Below the pieces are notes generated by a model. That model was not told where the DNA came from, did no database searches, and saw only the letters and a program-made list of their open reading frames with translations. Position numbers and translations under genes: made by a program. From Lachnospira sp. UBA4285 (GTDB lineage Bacteria > Bacillota > Clostridia > Lachnospirales > Lachnospiraceae), in NCBI GenBank assembly GCA_002394965.1, contig DGVL01000029.1, positions 305-10,844 of the forward strand: a DNA stretch of 10,540 nucleotides, written 5' to 3'. Below are positions 1 to 7,563 of this stretch, one piece after another. Numbering within the stretch: the stretch's first letter is position 1; each line of letters begins with the position of its first letter.

Positions 1-539
1 TGATCACGATGTTCTTTGGCGGCGGACTGATTCCCACCTACCTTGTCATCAGTGATCTGGGGCTTCTGGATACGATGTGGGCGGTGGTTCTGCCGGGCGC
101 TTTCTCTGTCTGGAACATGATCATTGCCAGGACGTATTATCAGGGCGTTCCGGCAGAGCTGCGGGAGGCTTCATCCGTGGACGGAGCGGATGAGGTGACG
201 TACTTTTTCAGGATTCTTCTACCGGTCTGCAAGCCGCTGATCGCCGTTCTGGTCCTCTGGCAGTTCGTCGCCATGTGGAACAGCTACTTTGACGCGATGA
301 TCTATATCAATTCTGCGGCAAAGCAGCCGCTGCAGCTGGTGCTTCGCGCGATCCTGATTCAGAACCAGCCGCAGTCCGGCATGATCGCGGATATCCAGAG
401 CACGGCGGCAAGAGCACAGCTGGGCGAATTGCTGAAATACGCCACGATCATCATATCTTCGCTGCCACTGATCGCCATGTATCCTTTCTTCCAGAAGTAT
501 TTCGACTCGGGGATCATGGTGGGCTCTGTCAAGGGCTGA
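1..539 (+). CDS. Carbohydrate ABC transporter permease, LplC/YtcP type (5' truncated)
   Basis: This is the C-terminal part of a CUT1-family inner-membrane permease that forms half of the sugar-import channel. The reading frame is open from the window edge (first whole codon at 3), so the true start lies upstream; family members are usually about 290-300 residues, so roughly 120 are missing. The cytoplasmic EAA loop, which docks the ATPase, is visible as REASSVDGADEVTYFFRILLP-like sequence around 168-230, followed by hydrophobic helices. The C-terminus IMVGSVKG is a hallmark of the LplC/YtcP subgroup. The next gene is the matching binding protein, 19 bp downstream. No ATPase gene is present here; such importers commonly share an MsmK/UgpC-like ATPase encoded elsewhere (family knowledge). 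The substrate is inferred as a fructoside from the downstream GH32 gene. Confidence 0.93.
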   Translation, partial: ITMFFGGGLIPTYLVISDLGLLDTMWAVVLPGAFSVWNMIIARTYYQGVPAELREASSVDGADEVTYFFRILLPVCKPLIAVLVLWQFVAMWNSYFDAMIYINSAAKQPLQLVLRAILIQNQPQSGMIADIQSTAARAQLGELLKYATIIISSLPLIAMYPFFQKYFDSGIMVGSVKG

Positions 540-558
540 TGCAGGAAAGGGGATTATC

Positions 559-2241
559 ATGAGAAGTAACTGGATCAGGAGAGCAGGCGCCATTTCGCTT
601 GCGTTGACTGTGTGCATGACGACTCTGACCGGATGCGGAGAGTTGTTCGTCGGATATAAAGAGGCAAGAAACAAGGCGGAGGAGCCGGCTTCCTACACAT
701 TCCCCCTGTCCGCGCCGGATACGATAAGCGGCATGACGAGTTATCCCAGCAACACAGAATCAGACCCGAATAAAAGGGCGATCTTTGAAAGACTTGAACA
801 GGCGACCAATGTCCATGTGGACTGGAAAGCGATCCCGTCGGACCAGTGGAACGACAAGATCTCCCTTCAGATGAACAATTATTCTACGCTTCCGGATTTT
901 GTGTTCACCGCGGGATTCTCAGACAGCGATCTGCTGCGGTACGGGAATCAGGGTGTCATCATTCCGCTGGAGAGCTACATCGACCAGTATATGCCCAATC
1001 TCAAGGCGGTGTTCGATGCCTATCCGGAATACCGGCAGATGTGCACCGATGAGAACGGACATATCTGGGCTCTGCCTTGGATCGAGCAGCTGGGCGAAGG
1101 CAAGACGGCTATTCAGACCGTGGGCGATATGAGCTTCATCAACAAGAAGTGGCTGGACTTTCTGGGACTGCAGATGCCTACGACCATCGATGAATTTGAA
1201 GATGTATTAAAGGCGTTCCGGGATCATTCCGGGGAACTGCAGAAGGAGTTCAACATCGAGGGAAGCATCATTCCCATGTCCTGTATCCTGAATGACGGGG
1301 ACCAGGATCCTGCCATTCTGATAAACGGATTTGGAGAAGGATATGGAGACGCTGACAGAGGCCGGCATATTGCGGTTACGGATGACAAGAAGGTCATCTG
1401 CTCCGCGACACAGGACGGATACCGCAAGGGCGTGGAGTGGCTGCACAAGCTCTATCAGGAAGGACTGATCGATCCGGAGTGCTTCACGCAGGAGTGGTCC
1501 ACATATGTGTCCAAGGGGAAATCCGGGCGCTACGGCGTCTGCTTCTCCTGGGACGTTGCCAACATCGCCAATCTTGCCGACTGGGAGCCGCTCCCGACTC
1601 TGAGCGCAGACGTGCGCAACATCACACCGCAGAACGGATCGTATACCAGCGGATTTGACCGCGGCCGCTGCGTGGTGACGGCGCTCGCCAGCAAGCCGGC
1701 GCTGGTCTGCAGCTGGCTTGATCAGATGTACGCTCCGTTCCAGTCTCCGCAGAACAACTGGGGAACGTATGGGGACGACGGTGAATTCCATATCTTTGAG
1801 CTTTCCACGAACAGCGCCGGAGAGCCCATGCTCAAACACGCAGATCTGGGTGACCATTCGCCGGTGGAAGTGCGCGAGGCAGAGTGTGTCGGAGGGCCGC
1901 TGGCTGTGCTCAACGATTACTACAACAAGTATGTGACCTGCCCGGATGACGCGCAGTACCGGCTGGACTGGATAAAAGAGTATTACACGCCGGACATGAA
2001 TACGAAGTATGTCTATCCGAACCTGTTCATGAATCAGGATGACACGGAGACGCTTTCCAATCTCATGGCCGACATCAAGACAGAGATCAACACCCGGAAA
2101 TCCGACTGGGTTATGAACGGCCTGTCGGATCAGGACTGGAACTCGTACCTTAAGAAACTGGATGAATACGGTCTGGAGGAATATCTGGGAATCTACCAGA
2201 AGTATCTGGACACGTATGATCTGGATCAGGGTTCCCGGTAA
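559..2241 (+). CDS. Extracellular solute-binding lipoprotein of a CUT1 sugar ABC transporter
   Basis: This 560-residue protein captures the sugar outside the membrane and delivers it to the permease. The N-terminus has basic residues (RSNWIRR), a hydrophobic stretch and a lipobox LTGC with Cys26 as the predicted lipid anchor. The large size and the order permease then binding protein match the LipO/YtcQ-like group paired with LplB/LplC permeases; the middle contains family-like segments such as FERLEQATNVHVDW and an SFINKKWLDFLGL region. ATG 559 has a purine-rich ribosome binding site (AGGAAAGGGG at 543-552). The stop is 23 bp before the preferred GH32 start, so the genes are almost certainly co-transcribed. 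The ligand is not readable from the sequence; sucrose, kestose-type oligosaccharides or levan fragments are inferred from the neighbour. Confidence 0.92.
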   Translation: MRSNWIRRAGAISLALTVCMTTLTGCGELFVGYKEARNKAEEPASYTFPLSAPDTISGMTSYPSNTESDPNKRAIFERLEQATNVHVDWKAIPSDQWNDKISLQMNNYSTLPDFVFTAGFSDSDLLRYGNQGVIIPLESYIDQYMPNLKAVFDAYPEYRQMCTDENGHIWALPWIEQLGEGKTAIQTVGDMSFINKKWLDFLGLQMPTTIDEFEDVLKAFRDHSGELQKEFNIEGSIIPMSCILNDGDQDPAILINGFGEGYGDADRGRHIAVTDDKKVICSATQDGYRKGVEWLHKLYQEGLIDPECFTQEWSTYVSKGKSGRYGVCFSWDVANIANLADWEPLPTLSADVRNITPQNGSYTSGFDRGRCVVTALASKPALVCSWLDQMYAPFQSPQNNWGTYGDDGEFHIFELSTNSAGEPMLKHADLGDHSPVEVREAECVGGPLAVLNDYYNKYVTCPDDAQYRLDWIKEYYTPDMNTKYVYPNLFMNQDDTETLSNLMADIKTEINTRKSDWVMNGLSDQDWNSYLKKLDEYGLEEYLGIYQKYLDTYDLDQGSR

Positions 2242-2247
2242 TTATGC

Positions 2248-2261
2248 AGAAGGAAAGAGAG
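2248..2261 (+). promoter_or_regulatory. Ribosome binding site deciding the GH32 start
   Basis: The purine-rich run AGAAGGAAAGAGAG lies just ahead of ATG 2265. The other in-frame ATG, at 2244, has only a weak GGG before it and sits 3 bp after the stop of the binding-protein gene. This favours 2265 as the real start and makes the first seven codons after 2244 untranslated leader. Confidence 0.6.
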
Positions 2262-2264
2262 TAT

Positions 2265-3752
2265 ATGCAGATATCAGAAGAACTACACAGAGCGAGGGTT
2301 ACCGAGAAGACAGCAGAAAGATGTATACCGGCTGAAGAGCGCCCGCTGTTTCATATGACGCCGCGGACCGGCTGGATGAATGATCCGAATGGATTATCCT
2401 GGTACAAGGGCGAGTACCATTTGTTCTATCAGTATTATCCGTATGATACGGTATGGGGGCCCATGCACTGGGGACATGCGGTCACCCGCGATTTGATCCA
2501 CTGGGACTACAGGCCGTGCGCACTGGCCCCGGACAGCTTCCCGGACAGGGAAGGCGGGTGCTTTTCCGGCGGCGCAGCAGAACTTCCTGACGGAAGACAT
2601 CTTCTGATGTACACCGGCTGCAGAAGGGAGAAGCACGCGGACGGGACCGAATGTGACGTTCAGACACAGAATCTCGCCACAGGGGACGGCACAGACTATC
2701 AGAAGTATGAGGGGAATCCGGTTCTCTCCGAGCTTGATCTCCCGGCGGGCGCGAGCCGGGTCGATTTCCGGGATCCGAAGATCTGGAGAGACGCGGACGG
2801 CTCCTGGAAGTGCGTAGTGGCAAACCGCGCCGAAGATCAGACCGGCCAGCTTCTGCTTTTCACCAGTGCGGACGCTTTTCACTGGTCCTACATATGCACG
2901 CTGGCTGCGAACCATGGCCGATATGGCAGAATGTGGGAGTGCCCGGATTATTTTGAGATGGACGGCCGGTCTGTGATCCTGGTCAGCCCGCAGGATATGG
3001 AGGCGGATGATCAGGGCTTTCATGCGGGGAACAATTCGATGTGCATGATCGGCAGCTGCCGGGAGGATGGCAGTTTCCGGGAGGAGAAGATTCAGGTGCT
3101 GGATGCCGGGATCGATTTCTATGCGACCCAGACCGTTCTGACACCGGACGGCAGAAGAGTGATGCTCGGCTGGATGCAGAACTGGGATACGGTTCCGTAC
3201 AGACTGGAAAAAGCAAAGTGGTTCGGACAGGTCACTGTCCCGAGGGAACTTTCACTGCGCGGGGGACATCTGTATCAGAATCCGGTAAGGGAACTGGAAC
3301 AGTACCGGTACGGCAGAGTCGAAAGAGAGCATGTCAGGATCGATGCACAGCATCCGCTGACCGATCCCGGTCTCTCCGGGAGAGCACTGGATCTCACGCT
3401 TACGATCCGGCCGGAGGCCGACTGCCGGAAGGTCGCCCTTCGCTTTGCACAGGGAGAGAAGCATTACTGCGAGGTGGTATATCGCCCGGGAGAGAATACG
3501 CTTACGATCGACCGGTCGCACAGCGGCGCGGTCCGGGATGTGACGAACAGCCGCACGGCTGCGGTGTCTGTCCGCGGGGGAGAGCTGAAGCTGCGCCTGA
3601 TTCTGGACCGTTACAGTGCGGAGGTTTTCGTGAATGACGGAGAGTCGGTGATGACGATGACCTTTTACGCGGACCGGAAGGATGACCGTATCGCTGCACT
3701 TGCCTGCGGAAGCGCGGAAGTTGATCTGACAGGATATACGCTTAAGATTTAA
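2265..3752 (+). CDS. GH32 beta-fructosidase (sucrose/fructan hydrolase), cytoplasmic
   Basis: This 495-residue enzyme hydrolyses terminal beta-fructosyl bonds in sucrose, fructo-oligosaccharides or their phosphates. The GH32 five-bladed propeller is clear: WMNDPNG with nucleophile Asp40, FSGG at 100-103, FRDP with transition-state-stabilising Asp170, and WECPDYF with acid/base Glu225. The C-terminal beta-sandwich typical of GH32 starts near residue 370, with the characteristic DRYSAEVFVNDGE segment. No signal peptide is visible, so it should act inside the cell on sugar brought in by the ABC importer encoded just upstream. An in-frame ATG at 2244 would add seven residues but has a poor ribosome binding site. 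Sucrose versus sucrose-6-phosphate versus fructan preference cannot be read from sequence; the ABC (non-PTS) context argues for an unphosphorylated substrate. Confidence 0.95.
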   Translation: MQISEELHRARVTEKTAERCIPAEERPLFHMTPRTGWMNDPNGLSWYKGEYHLFYQYYPYDTVWGPMHWGHAVTRDLIHWDYRPCALAPDSFPDREGGCFSGGAAELPDGRHLLMYTGCRREKHADGTECDVQTQNLATGDGTDYQKYEGNPVLSELDLPAGASRVDFRDPKIWRDADGSWKCVVANRAEDQTGQLLLFTSADAFHWSYICTLAANHGRYGRMWECPDYFEMDGRSVILVSPQDMEADDQGFHAGNNSMCMIGSCREDGSFREEKIQVLDAGIDFYATQTVLTPDGRRVMLGWMQNWDTVPYRLEKAKWFGQVTVPRELSLRGGHLYQNPVRELEQYRYGRVEREHVRIDAQHPLTDPGLSGRALDLTLTIRPEADCRKVALRFAQGEKHYCEVVYRPGENTLTIDRSHSGAVRDVTNSRTAAVSVRGGELKLRLILDRYSAEVFVNDGESVMTMTFYADRKDDRIAALACGSAEVDLTGYTLKI

Positions 3753-3783
3753 AGAAATCTGCATATGCGCATGCTTACCATAC

Positions 3784-3816
3784 GTGCCCTGCGACAGCCT
3801 GCCTGCCGCAGGGCAC
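3784..3816 (+). terminator. Imperfect intrinsic terminator after the GH32 gene
   Basis: A perfect 10-bp inverted repeat, GTGCCCTGCG (3784-3793) and CGCAGGGCAC (3807-3816), encloses a 13-nt loop 32 bp after the GH32 stop. The following AGTTTGTTCTGG is only moderately T-rich, so termination may be partial. The position fits the end of the sugar operon. Confidence 0.55.
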
Positions 3817-3842
3817 AGTTTGTTCTGGCGCCAGTAGAAGGA

Positions 3843-3938
3843 GGCTGTCTGTCCGCGGCAACAGATTTTCACGGCATCTGCGGCTGACGGATAGTATTAT
3901 GGTACAATACCTATGTGAAAGGAAATCGGCAGACAGCC
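3843..3938 (+). repeat. Inverted repeat flanking the kinase promoter
   Basis: GGCTGTCTG at 3843-3851 is exactly complementary to CAGACAGCC at 3930-3938. Allowing one bulged T (3852), the match extends three more bases (CCG against CGG). The arms bracket the extended -10 element, one upstream of transcription and one in the leader, so they could be a regulator site pair or a chance match; a further CAGACAGCC occurs inside the kinase gene at 4252-4260. Confidence 0.35.
3900..3908 (+). promoter_or_regulatory. Putative extended -10 promoter for the two-component operon
   Basis: TGG-TACAAT at 3900-3908 matches an extended -10 (TGN plus TATAAT with one mismatch). No convincing -35 hexamer lies 16-18 bp upstream, which is tolerated by extended -10 promoters and fits a weak or activator-dependent promoter. 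Transcription would begin near 3915, giving a leader of about 40 nt before GTG 3958. Confidence 0.45.
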
Positions 3939-3957
3939 GGCGCAGCCGGCCGCGAAA

Positions 3958-5496
3958 GTGTCGAAAGCGCAGAGCAAAGGGATGAATCGGTTCAGAGAAA
4001 CGTGGTCGCGGCTGTCGATCCGAAAAAAACTGCATATTCCTGTGATCCTGTTTCTTCTGGTCGTTCTGGTGACGGCTGCTTTTGACCTGCTTGTGCTGCG
4101 GCTCTACAGCGGTGATATCGGAGGCAGTTTGAGTGACACGGCCTGCTGCGAGACGGCACAGGAGGCCATGTCAAGAGAAACCGGGGCGTTCCGGGTGTAC
4201 ATGCAGGAGCGGACAGAAGTAAGCCGCAGCGACTACATCTCTGCCTGCGGGCAGACAGCCTCTGCCATCGCAGCGCTCCCGGATTCATTTGATAAGATCG
4301 GGCAGGAGCGGTTCGCGAGAACATGGAACATTCGCAGCAGCTACGAGAACTACGTCAGGCTGCGGGATGAGACGGCAGCGATGGACACGGAGGAGGACGG
4401 GTACCTGACGCGGCTGTATGAGGTGTACGATCAGCAGAAATATCTGAAAGGGTATCTCGAAAATCTTCTGCAGCTCACGGTAAAGGACAGCATGACTGTG
4501 TATGAGAGCCGGCTGTTCCTGCTGTCCAGGCTCCCTCTGCTTCTGCTGCTGCTCTCTGCGCTGCTGGTTGTTCTCGCATTTACCATGAATCAGACGATGA
4601 GCCGGGCAATTCTCTCACCGATCCAGAGCATGGTCGCGGCGTCGCGGCGCATGGAGAAGGGCGATTACGGCGGGGAGAGCATACAGGCTGCGAACCGGGA
4701 CGAGATGGGGGAGCTGGCTTCGTCGTTCAACAAGATGCGGAAGGCGACGCAGGAGCATATAAGAACGCTGCAGGAGAACCAGAAACTGCAGGAAAAGGTC
4801 CACCAGGACAGCATGGAACGCATGGAGCTTCAGAGCCAGCTGGAGGCGACACGGCTTGACCTGCTGCAGAGTCAGATCCAGCCGCACTTTCTGTTCAATA
4901 CGCTGAACACGATCGCCGGGGCGGCGGATCTGGAGGACGCGCCGCAGACGCGCCGGATGATCGTCGCTCTCTCCAATCTGTTCCGCTACAATCTGCAGAC
5001 ATCGGAGCAGTTCTGCGCCCTGTCCAACGAGGTCTCGATGGTGCGCGACTATATGTATCTGCAGCAGATGCGCTTTGGCAGCCGCGTGAAGTACCGGGAG
5101 CAGATCCAGGTGGATATGGATGCCTGTCAGGTTCCGATCCATCTTCTTCAGCCCGTCGTGGAGAATGCTGTCGTCCATGGCCTCACGAAGACAGAGCAGG
5201 GCGGTACAGTGACGCTCGGCGCGGGTTTCGTGGACGGAGTGCTGGAAGTGCGGGTGCAGGACGACGGAGCCGGCATTCCGGCATGCAGACTCGCCGAAAT
5301 CCGGCGGGAACTCCTGAGCGATGAAGGAGATATAGCTGTGCACATCGGACTGGGGAATACAGCGCGCCGGATCCGGCGGCTGTACCCGGGCGGCGGTCTG
5401 GAAATCGAGAGCGAAGAGGGGAAAGGCACGACGGTTCGTATCCGGATGCCTCAGAAAGAAGAGGAAACTTATGAACAGCATACTGATCGCGGATGA
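3958..5496 (+). CDS. Sensor histidine kinase, LytS/YesM type
   Basis: This 512-residue membrane kinase senses an extracellular cue and phosphorylates the partner regulator encoded next. There are two transmembrane helices (about residues 26-48 and 187-209) enclosing a roughly 140-residue extracytoplasmic domain that I cannot assign to a known sensor fold. A HAMP linker follows (about 210-265), then a coiled-coil region, the His_kinase core QSQIQPHFLFN with phospho-acceptor His310, the N box VVENAVVHG (Asn403), and the ATP-binding DDGAGI and IGLGN glycine boxes (435-440, 463-467). The start is uncertain: GTG 3958 lacks a good ribosome binding site, and ATG 3982 (504 residues) has GGG directly abutting it. 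The 3' end overlaps the regulator gene by 26 bp. YesM-type kinases usually control sugar uptake genes. Confidence 0.93.
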   Translation: MSKAQSKGMNRFRETWSRLSIRKKLHIPVILFLLVVLVTAAFDLLVLRLYSGDIGGSLSDTACCETAQEAMSRETGAFRVYMQERTEVSRSDYISACGQTASAIAALPDSFDKIGQERFARTWNIRSSYENYVRLRDETAAMDTEEDGYLTRLYEVYDQQKYLKGYLENLLQLTVKDSMTVYESRLFLLSRLPLLLLLLSALLVVLAFTMNQTMSRAILSPIQSMVAASRRMEKGDYGGESIQAANRDEMGELASSFNKMRKATQEHIRTLQENQKLQEKVHQDSMERMELQSQLEATRLDLLQSQIQPHFLFNTLNTIAGAADLEDAPQTRRMIVALSNLFRYNLQTSEQFCALSNEVSMVRDYMYLQQMRFGSRVKYREQIQVDMDACQVPIHLLQPVVENAVVHGLTKTEQGGTVTLGAGFVDGVLEVRVQDDGAGIPACRLAEIRRELLSDEGDIAVHIGLGNTARRIRRLYPGGGLEIESEEGKGTTVRIRMPQKEEETYEQHTDRG

Positions 5497-6214
5497 CGAG
5501 GTTATCGAGCTTGAGTCGCTCAGGCGCAGACTGGAGCGTTTTCTGGGAGAGAACTGGACGATTCTGACAGCCGGGAACGGCCGGGAAGCCCTTGCGCAGT
5601 ATGAGAAGTACAGCCCGCAGATCCTGATTCTGGACATCTGCATGCCGGTCGTCTCAGGACTGGAGGCGGCGGAGAAGATCCGCCGGAACGACCGGTATAC
5701 GCAGATTATTTTCCTGACTGCGTACAACGAGTTTGATTTCGCCCGCAAGGCGATAAGCGTGCGGGCACTGGAGTATCTGCTGAAGCCCTGCGAGGCGCAG
5801 GAACTGGAGTCGGCCGTCGAGGAGGCGGTACGGCTGACACAGGGGCACGAGGAGATGCCGCCGGCACCTGCCAGACAGGAGGTCCGTGAGGAGCCGGATC
5901 CGGAAACGCGCCAGGATCGCATCCTGGAATATATGGAACAGAATTACGGAAAGAATATCTCTCTTCAGACGGCGGCTGAGCATTTCGGATATGCGGACGC
6001 TTACTTCTGCAAGTTGTTCCGGCAGTACTTCGGCAGAAGTTTTATCAGTTACCTCACCGGGCTTCGGATCGACAAGGCGAAGGAACTGATGCGCCGCGAC
6101 AACCTGACAATCCGGGAGATCGGGCAGAGAGTCGGATATCCGGATTCCAATTATTTTGCGAAGGTATTCAAGCGGGTGACGGGGAAAAGTCCGACAGAGT
6201 ACCGCGGATACTGA
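5471..6214 (+). CDS. Response regulator, YesN type (receiver plus AraC DNA-binding domain)
   Basis: This 247-residue cytoplasmic transcription factor is the partner of the upstream kinase. The receiver domain (about 1-120) has the acidic pair Asp8/Asp9, phospho-acceptor Asp55 in ILILDICMP, Thr83 and the invariant Lys105 in LLKP. A proline/glutamate-rich linker (about 122-147) leads to an AraC-type double helix-turn-helix (about 149-247), ending in the family signature YFAKVFKRVTGKSPTEYR. It is short for a YesN-type regulator because there is no extended middle domain. ATG 5471 has a clear ribosome binding site (GAGGAAA, 5461-5467) lying inside the kinase gene, so translation of the two is probably coupled. 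Targets could be the TRAP operon directly downstream, the upstream fructoside operon, or both; proximity to the downstream AT-rich promoter makes TRAP control plausible but unproven. Confidence 0.95.
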   Translation: MNSILIADDEVIELESLRRRLERFLGENWTILTAGNGREALAQYEKYSPQILILDICMPVVSGLEAAEKIRRNDRYTQIIFLTAYNEFDFARKAISVRALEYLLKPCEAQELESAVEEAVRLTQGHEEMPPAPARQEVREEPDPETRQDRILEYMEQNYGKNISLQTAAEHFGYADAYFCKLFRQYFGRSFISYLTGLRIDKAKELMRRDNLTIREIGQRVGYPDSNYFAKVFKRVTGKSPTEYRGY

Positions 6215-6268
6215 ATATAATCACCGAGGCCTGTGCGCGGCGCCTTGATGAAAAATATAAAAATCAGG

Positions 6269-6311
6269 TTAAAATTCTACAGCAAATATTAAATATGCGC
6301 TATTTTTAAAA
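6269..6311 (+). promoter_or_regulatory. Three phased TTAAA(A/T) motifs, candidate regulator operator
   Basis: TTAAAA at 6269-6274, TTAAAT at 6289-6294 and TTAAAA at 6306-6311 recur at 20 and 17 bp in an AT-rich stretch (about 6248-6310) that stands out from the surrounding GC-rich genes. The third copy overlaps the -35 of the TRAP promoter. Roughly two-turn spacing upstream of a promoter is what AraC-type activators often use, so this is a candidate site for the adjacent YesN-type regulator. The motif is short and AT-rich, so chance is a real alternative. Confidence 0.3.
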
Positions 6312-6334
6312 GCGGTGTCTCCTCCTCCTATAAT
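6306..6334 (+). promoter_or_regulatory. Sigma-A type promoter of the TRAP transporter operon
   Basis: A perfect -10 TATAAT at 6329-6334 lies 17 bp after a -35-like TTAAAA at 6306-6311 (four of six consensus positions). The predicted start near 6341 leaves a leader of about 70 nt before ATG 6414. The perfect -10 with a weak -35 fits an activator-dependent promoter. Confidence 0.65.
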
Positions 6335-6380
6335 TTGAATATGTACAAAAAATGTCTCTGTTCGTGAGAAAATAGGGTCA

Positions 6381-6401
6381 TTTCATACAAGATTCATGAA
6401 A
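6381..6401 (+). other. Leader hairpin just upstream of the dctP ribosome binding site
   Basis: TTTCAT (6381-6386) can pair with ATGAAA (6396-6401) around a 9-nt loop, ending two bases before the AGGAGG. The right arm contains the ATG at 6396, which is in frame with dctP but has no ribosome binding site. The stem is AT-rich and weak. Confidence 0.3.
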
Positions 6402-6402
6402 C

Positions 6403-6408
6403 AGGAGG
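6403..6408 (+). promoter_or_regulatory. Strong ribosome binding site deciding the dctP start
   Basis: A perfect AGGAGG lies 5 nt before ATG 6414. It selects this start over the in-frame ATG at 6396 and places a normal basic lipoprotein signal peptide at the very N-terminus. Confidence 0.8.
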
Positions 6409-6413
6409 AAAAC

Positions 6414-7562
6414 ATGAGAACAAGAAGAGTGGTATCAGGCGTCATGGCAGCTGCTATGGCTGCGGTTATGATGACAGGCTGCGGTCTTTCCGGCGGCGGC
6501 ACGACAAGCGCTGCGGCGGGCGCTACGACGAAAGCTGCAGGCTCTACCACGACGGCTGCTGCAGGTTCCACAACCAAGGCAGCTTCCGGCAGCTCGGATT
6601 ACAAGGTCAATGAGGCTGCCTCCAAGGATCCGGCTGTAAAGCTGACGATGGCTGAGGTTAACCCGGTAGACAACACGATCTGCGGCGCCATGGACACCAA
6701 GTTCAAGGAAGCGGTCGAGGCGATGAGCGGCGGCTCGATCACGATTGATCTGCAGGGCTCCGGTGTGCTCGGCTCCGAGGCGGACGTACTCGACGGAATG
6801 ACAGGCGGCACGAGTACCGTTGACATCTCCCGTATTTCCGCGTTCGCTCTGACGACATATGGCGCAAAGAAGTCTGTTCTTCTGTCTCTGCCGTACACCT
6901 TCAAGAACCGGGATCATTTCTGGGCATTCGCCAACAGTGATCTGGGCAAGACATTCCTTGACGAGCCGGCAGAGCTCGGCATTGGTGTAAAGGGTCTGTA
7001 CTACGGCGAAGAGGGCTTCCGCAGCTTCTTCACGATCAAGAGCAAGGAAGTCAAGACGCCGGATGACATGAAGAACATGAAGATCCGCGTCTCCAATGAC
7101 CCGATCATGACAGCCATGGTTCAGGATCTTGGCGCTACGCCGTCTCCGGTATCTATGTCCGAAATTTATTCTTCCATGCAGAACGGCACGATCGACGGCG
7201 CTGAGCAGCCGGTTGCGAACTATCTGTCCAACAGCTTCCAGGAAGTTGGACCGAACCTGACACTCGACGAGCACACGCTGGGCGCGATGGAGACCGTAAT
7301 CTCCACAAAGTCCTGGGACAAGCTTACAGCGAACCAGCAGCAGGTTATCGAGGATGCCGGCAAGATCGCATCTGACTACTGCCGTTCGAAGTCTGAGGAG
7401 ATCGAGAAGCAGGCGCTGGACACTCTGAAGAGCAAGGGCATCAACATCATTGAGGTTTCCGACAAGAGCGCATGGCAGGCGGCCTGCAAGCCGATCGCCG
7501 ATGAGTACGCAACCGGCGATCTGAAGGATATCTATCAGCAGATTCTTGGTATGGCTAAGTGA
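6414..7562 (+). CDS. dctP: TRAP transporter substrate-binding lipoprotein, DctP family
   Basis: This 382-residue protein is the extracytoplasmic receptor of a sodium- or proton-driven TRAP transporter. The N-terminus is a lipoprotein signal (MRTRR, hydrophobic core, lipobox MTGC) with Cys23 as the lipid anchor. Residues about 28-62 form a low-complexity Ala/Thr/Gly/Ser/Lys tether containing two near-copies of AAAG-x-TTKAA. The DctP fold follows: a binding region with SVLLSLPYTFKNRDHFW, the MKNMKIRV segment whose Arg225 corresponds to the conserved carboxylate-binding arginine of the family, and SEIYSSMQNGTIDGAEQ. The arginine suggests an organic-acid or acidic-sugar ligand, but the exact ligand cannot be read. 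It is followed by hairpins and a terminator before dctQ, so it is probably expressed above the membrane subunits. Confidence 0.95.
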   Translation: MRTRRVVSGVMAAAMAAVMMTGCGLSGGGTTSAAAGATTKAAGSTTTAAAGSTTKAASGSSDYKVNEAASKDPAVKLTMAEVNPVDNTICGAMDTKFKEAVEAMSGGSITIDLQGSGVLGSEADVLDGMTGGTSTVDISRISAFALTTYGAKKSVLLSLPYTFKNRDHFWAFANSDLGKTFLDEPAELGIGVKGLYYGEEGFRSFFTIKSKEVKTPDDMKNMKIRVSNDPIMTAMVQDLGATPSPVSMSEIYSSMQNGTIDGAEQPVANYLSNSFQEVGPNLTLDEHTLGAMETVISTKSWDKLTANQQQVIEDAGKIASDYCRSKSEEIEKQALDTLKSKGINIIEVSDKSAWQAACKPIADEYATGDLKDIYQQILGMAK

Positions 7563-7563
7563 C

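Noticed and set aside
2244..2264. ATG 2244 as the GH32 start
   Set aside because: Its upstream region lacks a ribosome binding site, whereas ATG 2265 follows a clear purine-rich one. It remains a possible alternative.
4615..5922. Long open frame on the - strand (435 codons) across the kinase and regulator genes
   Set aside because: It is antisense to two clear domain-bearing genes, and its product is low-complexity (Ser/Arg- and His/Leu-rich) without recognisable domains. It is a GC-rich coding shadow.
6225..6247. Possible terminator after the response regulator gene (CGAGGC with GCCTTG)
   Set aside because: The stem is only 6 bp with a G-U pair and an 11-nt loop, and it is followed by an A-rich stretch rather than Ts.
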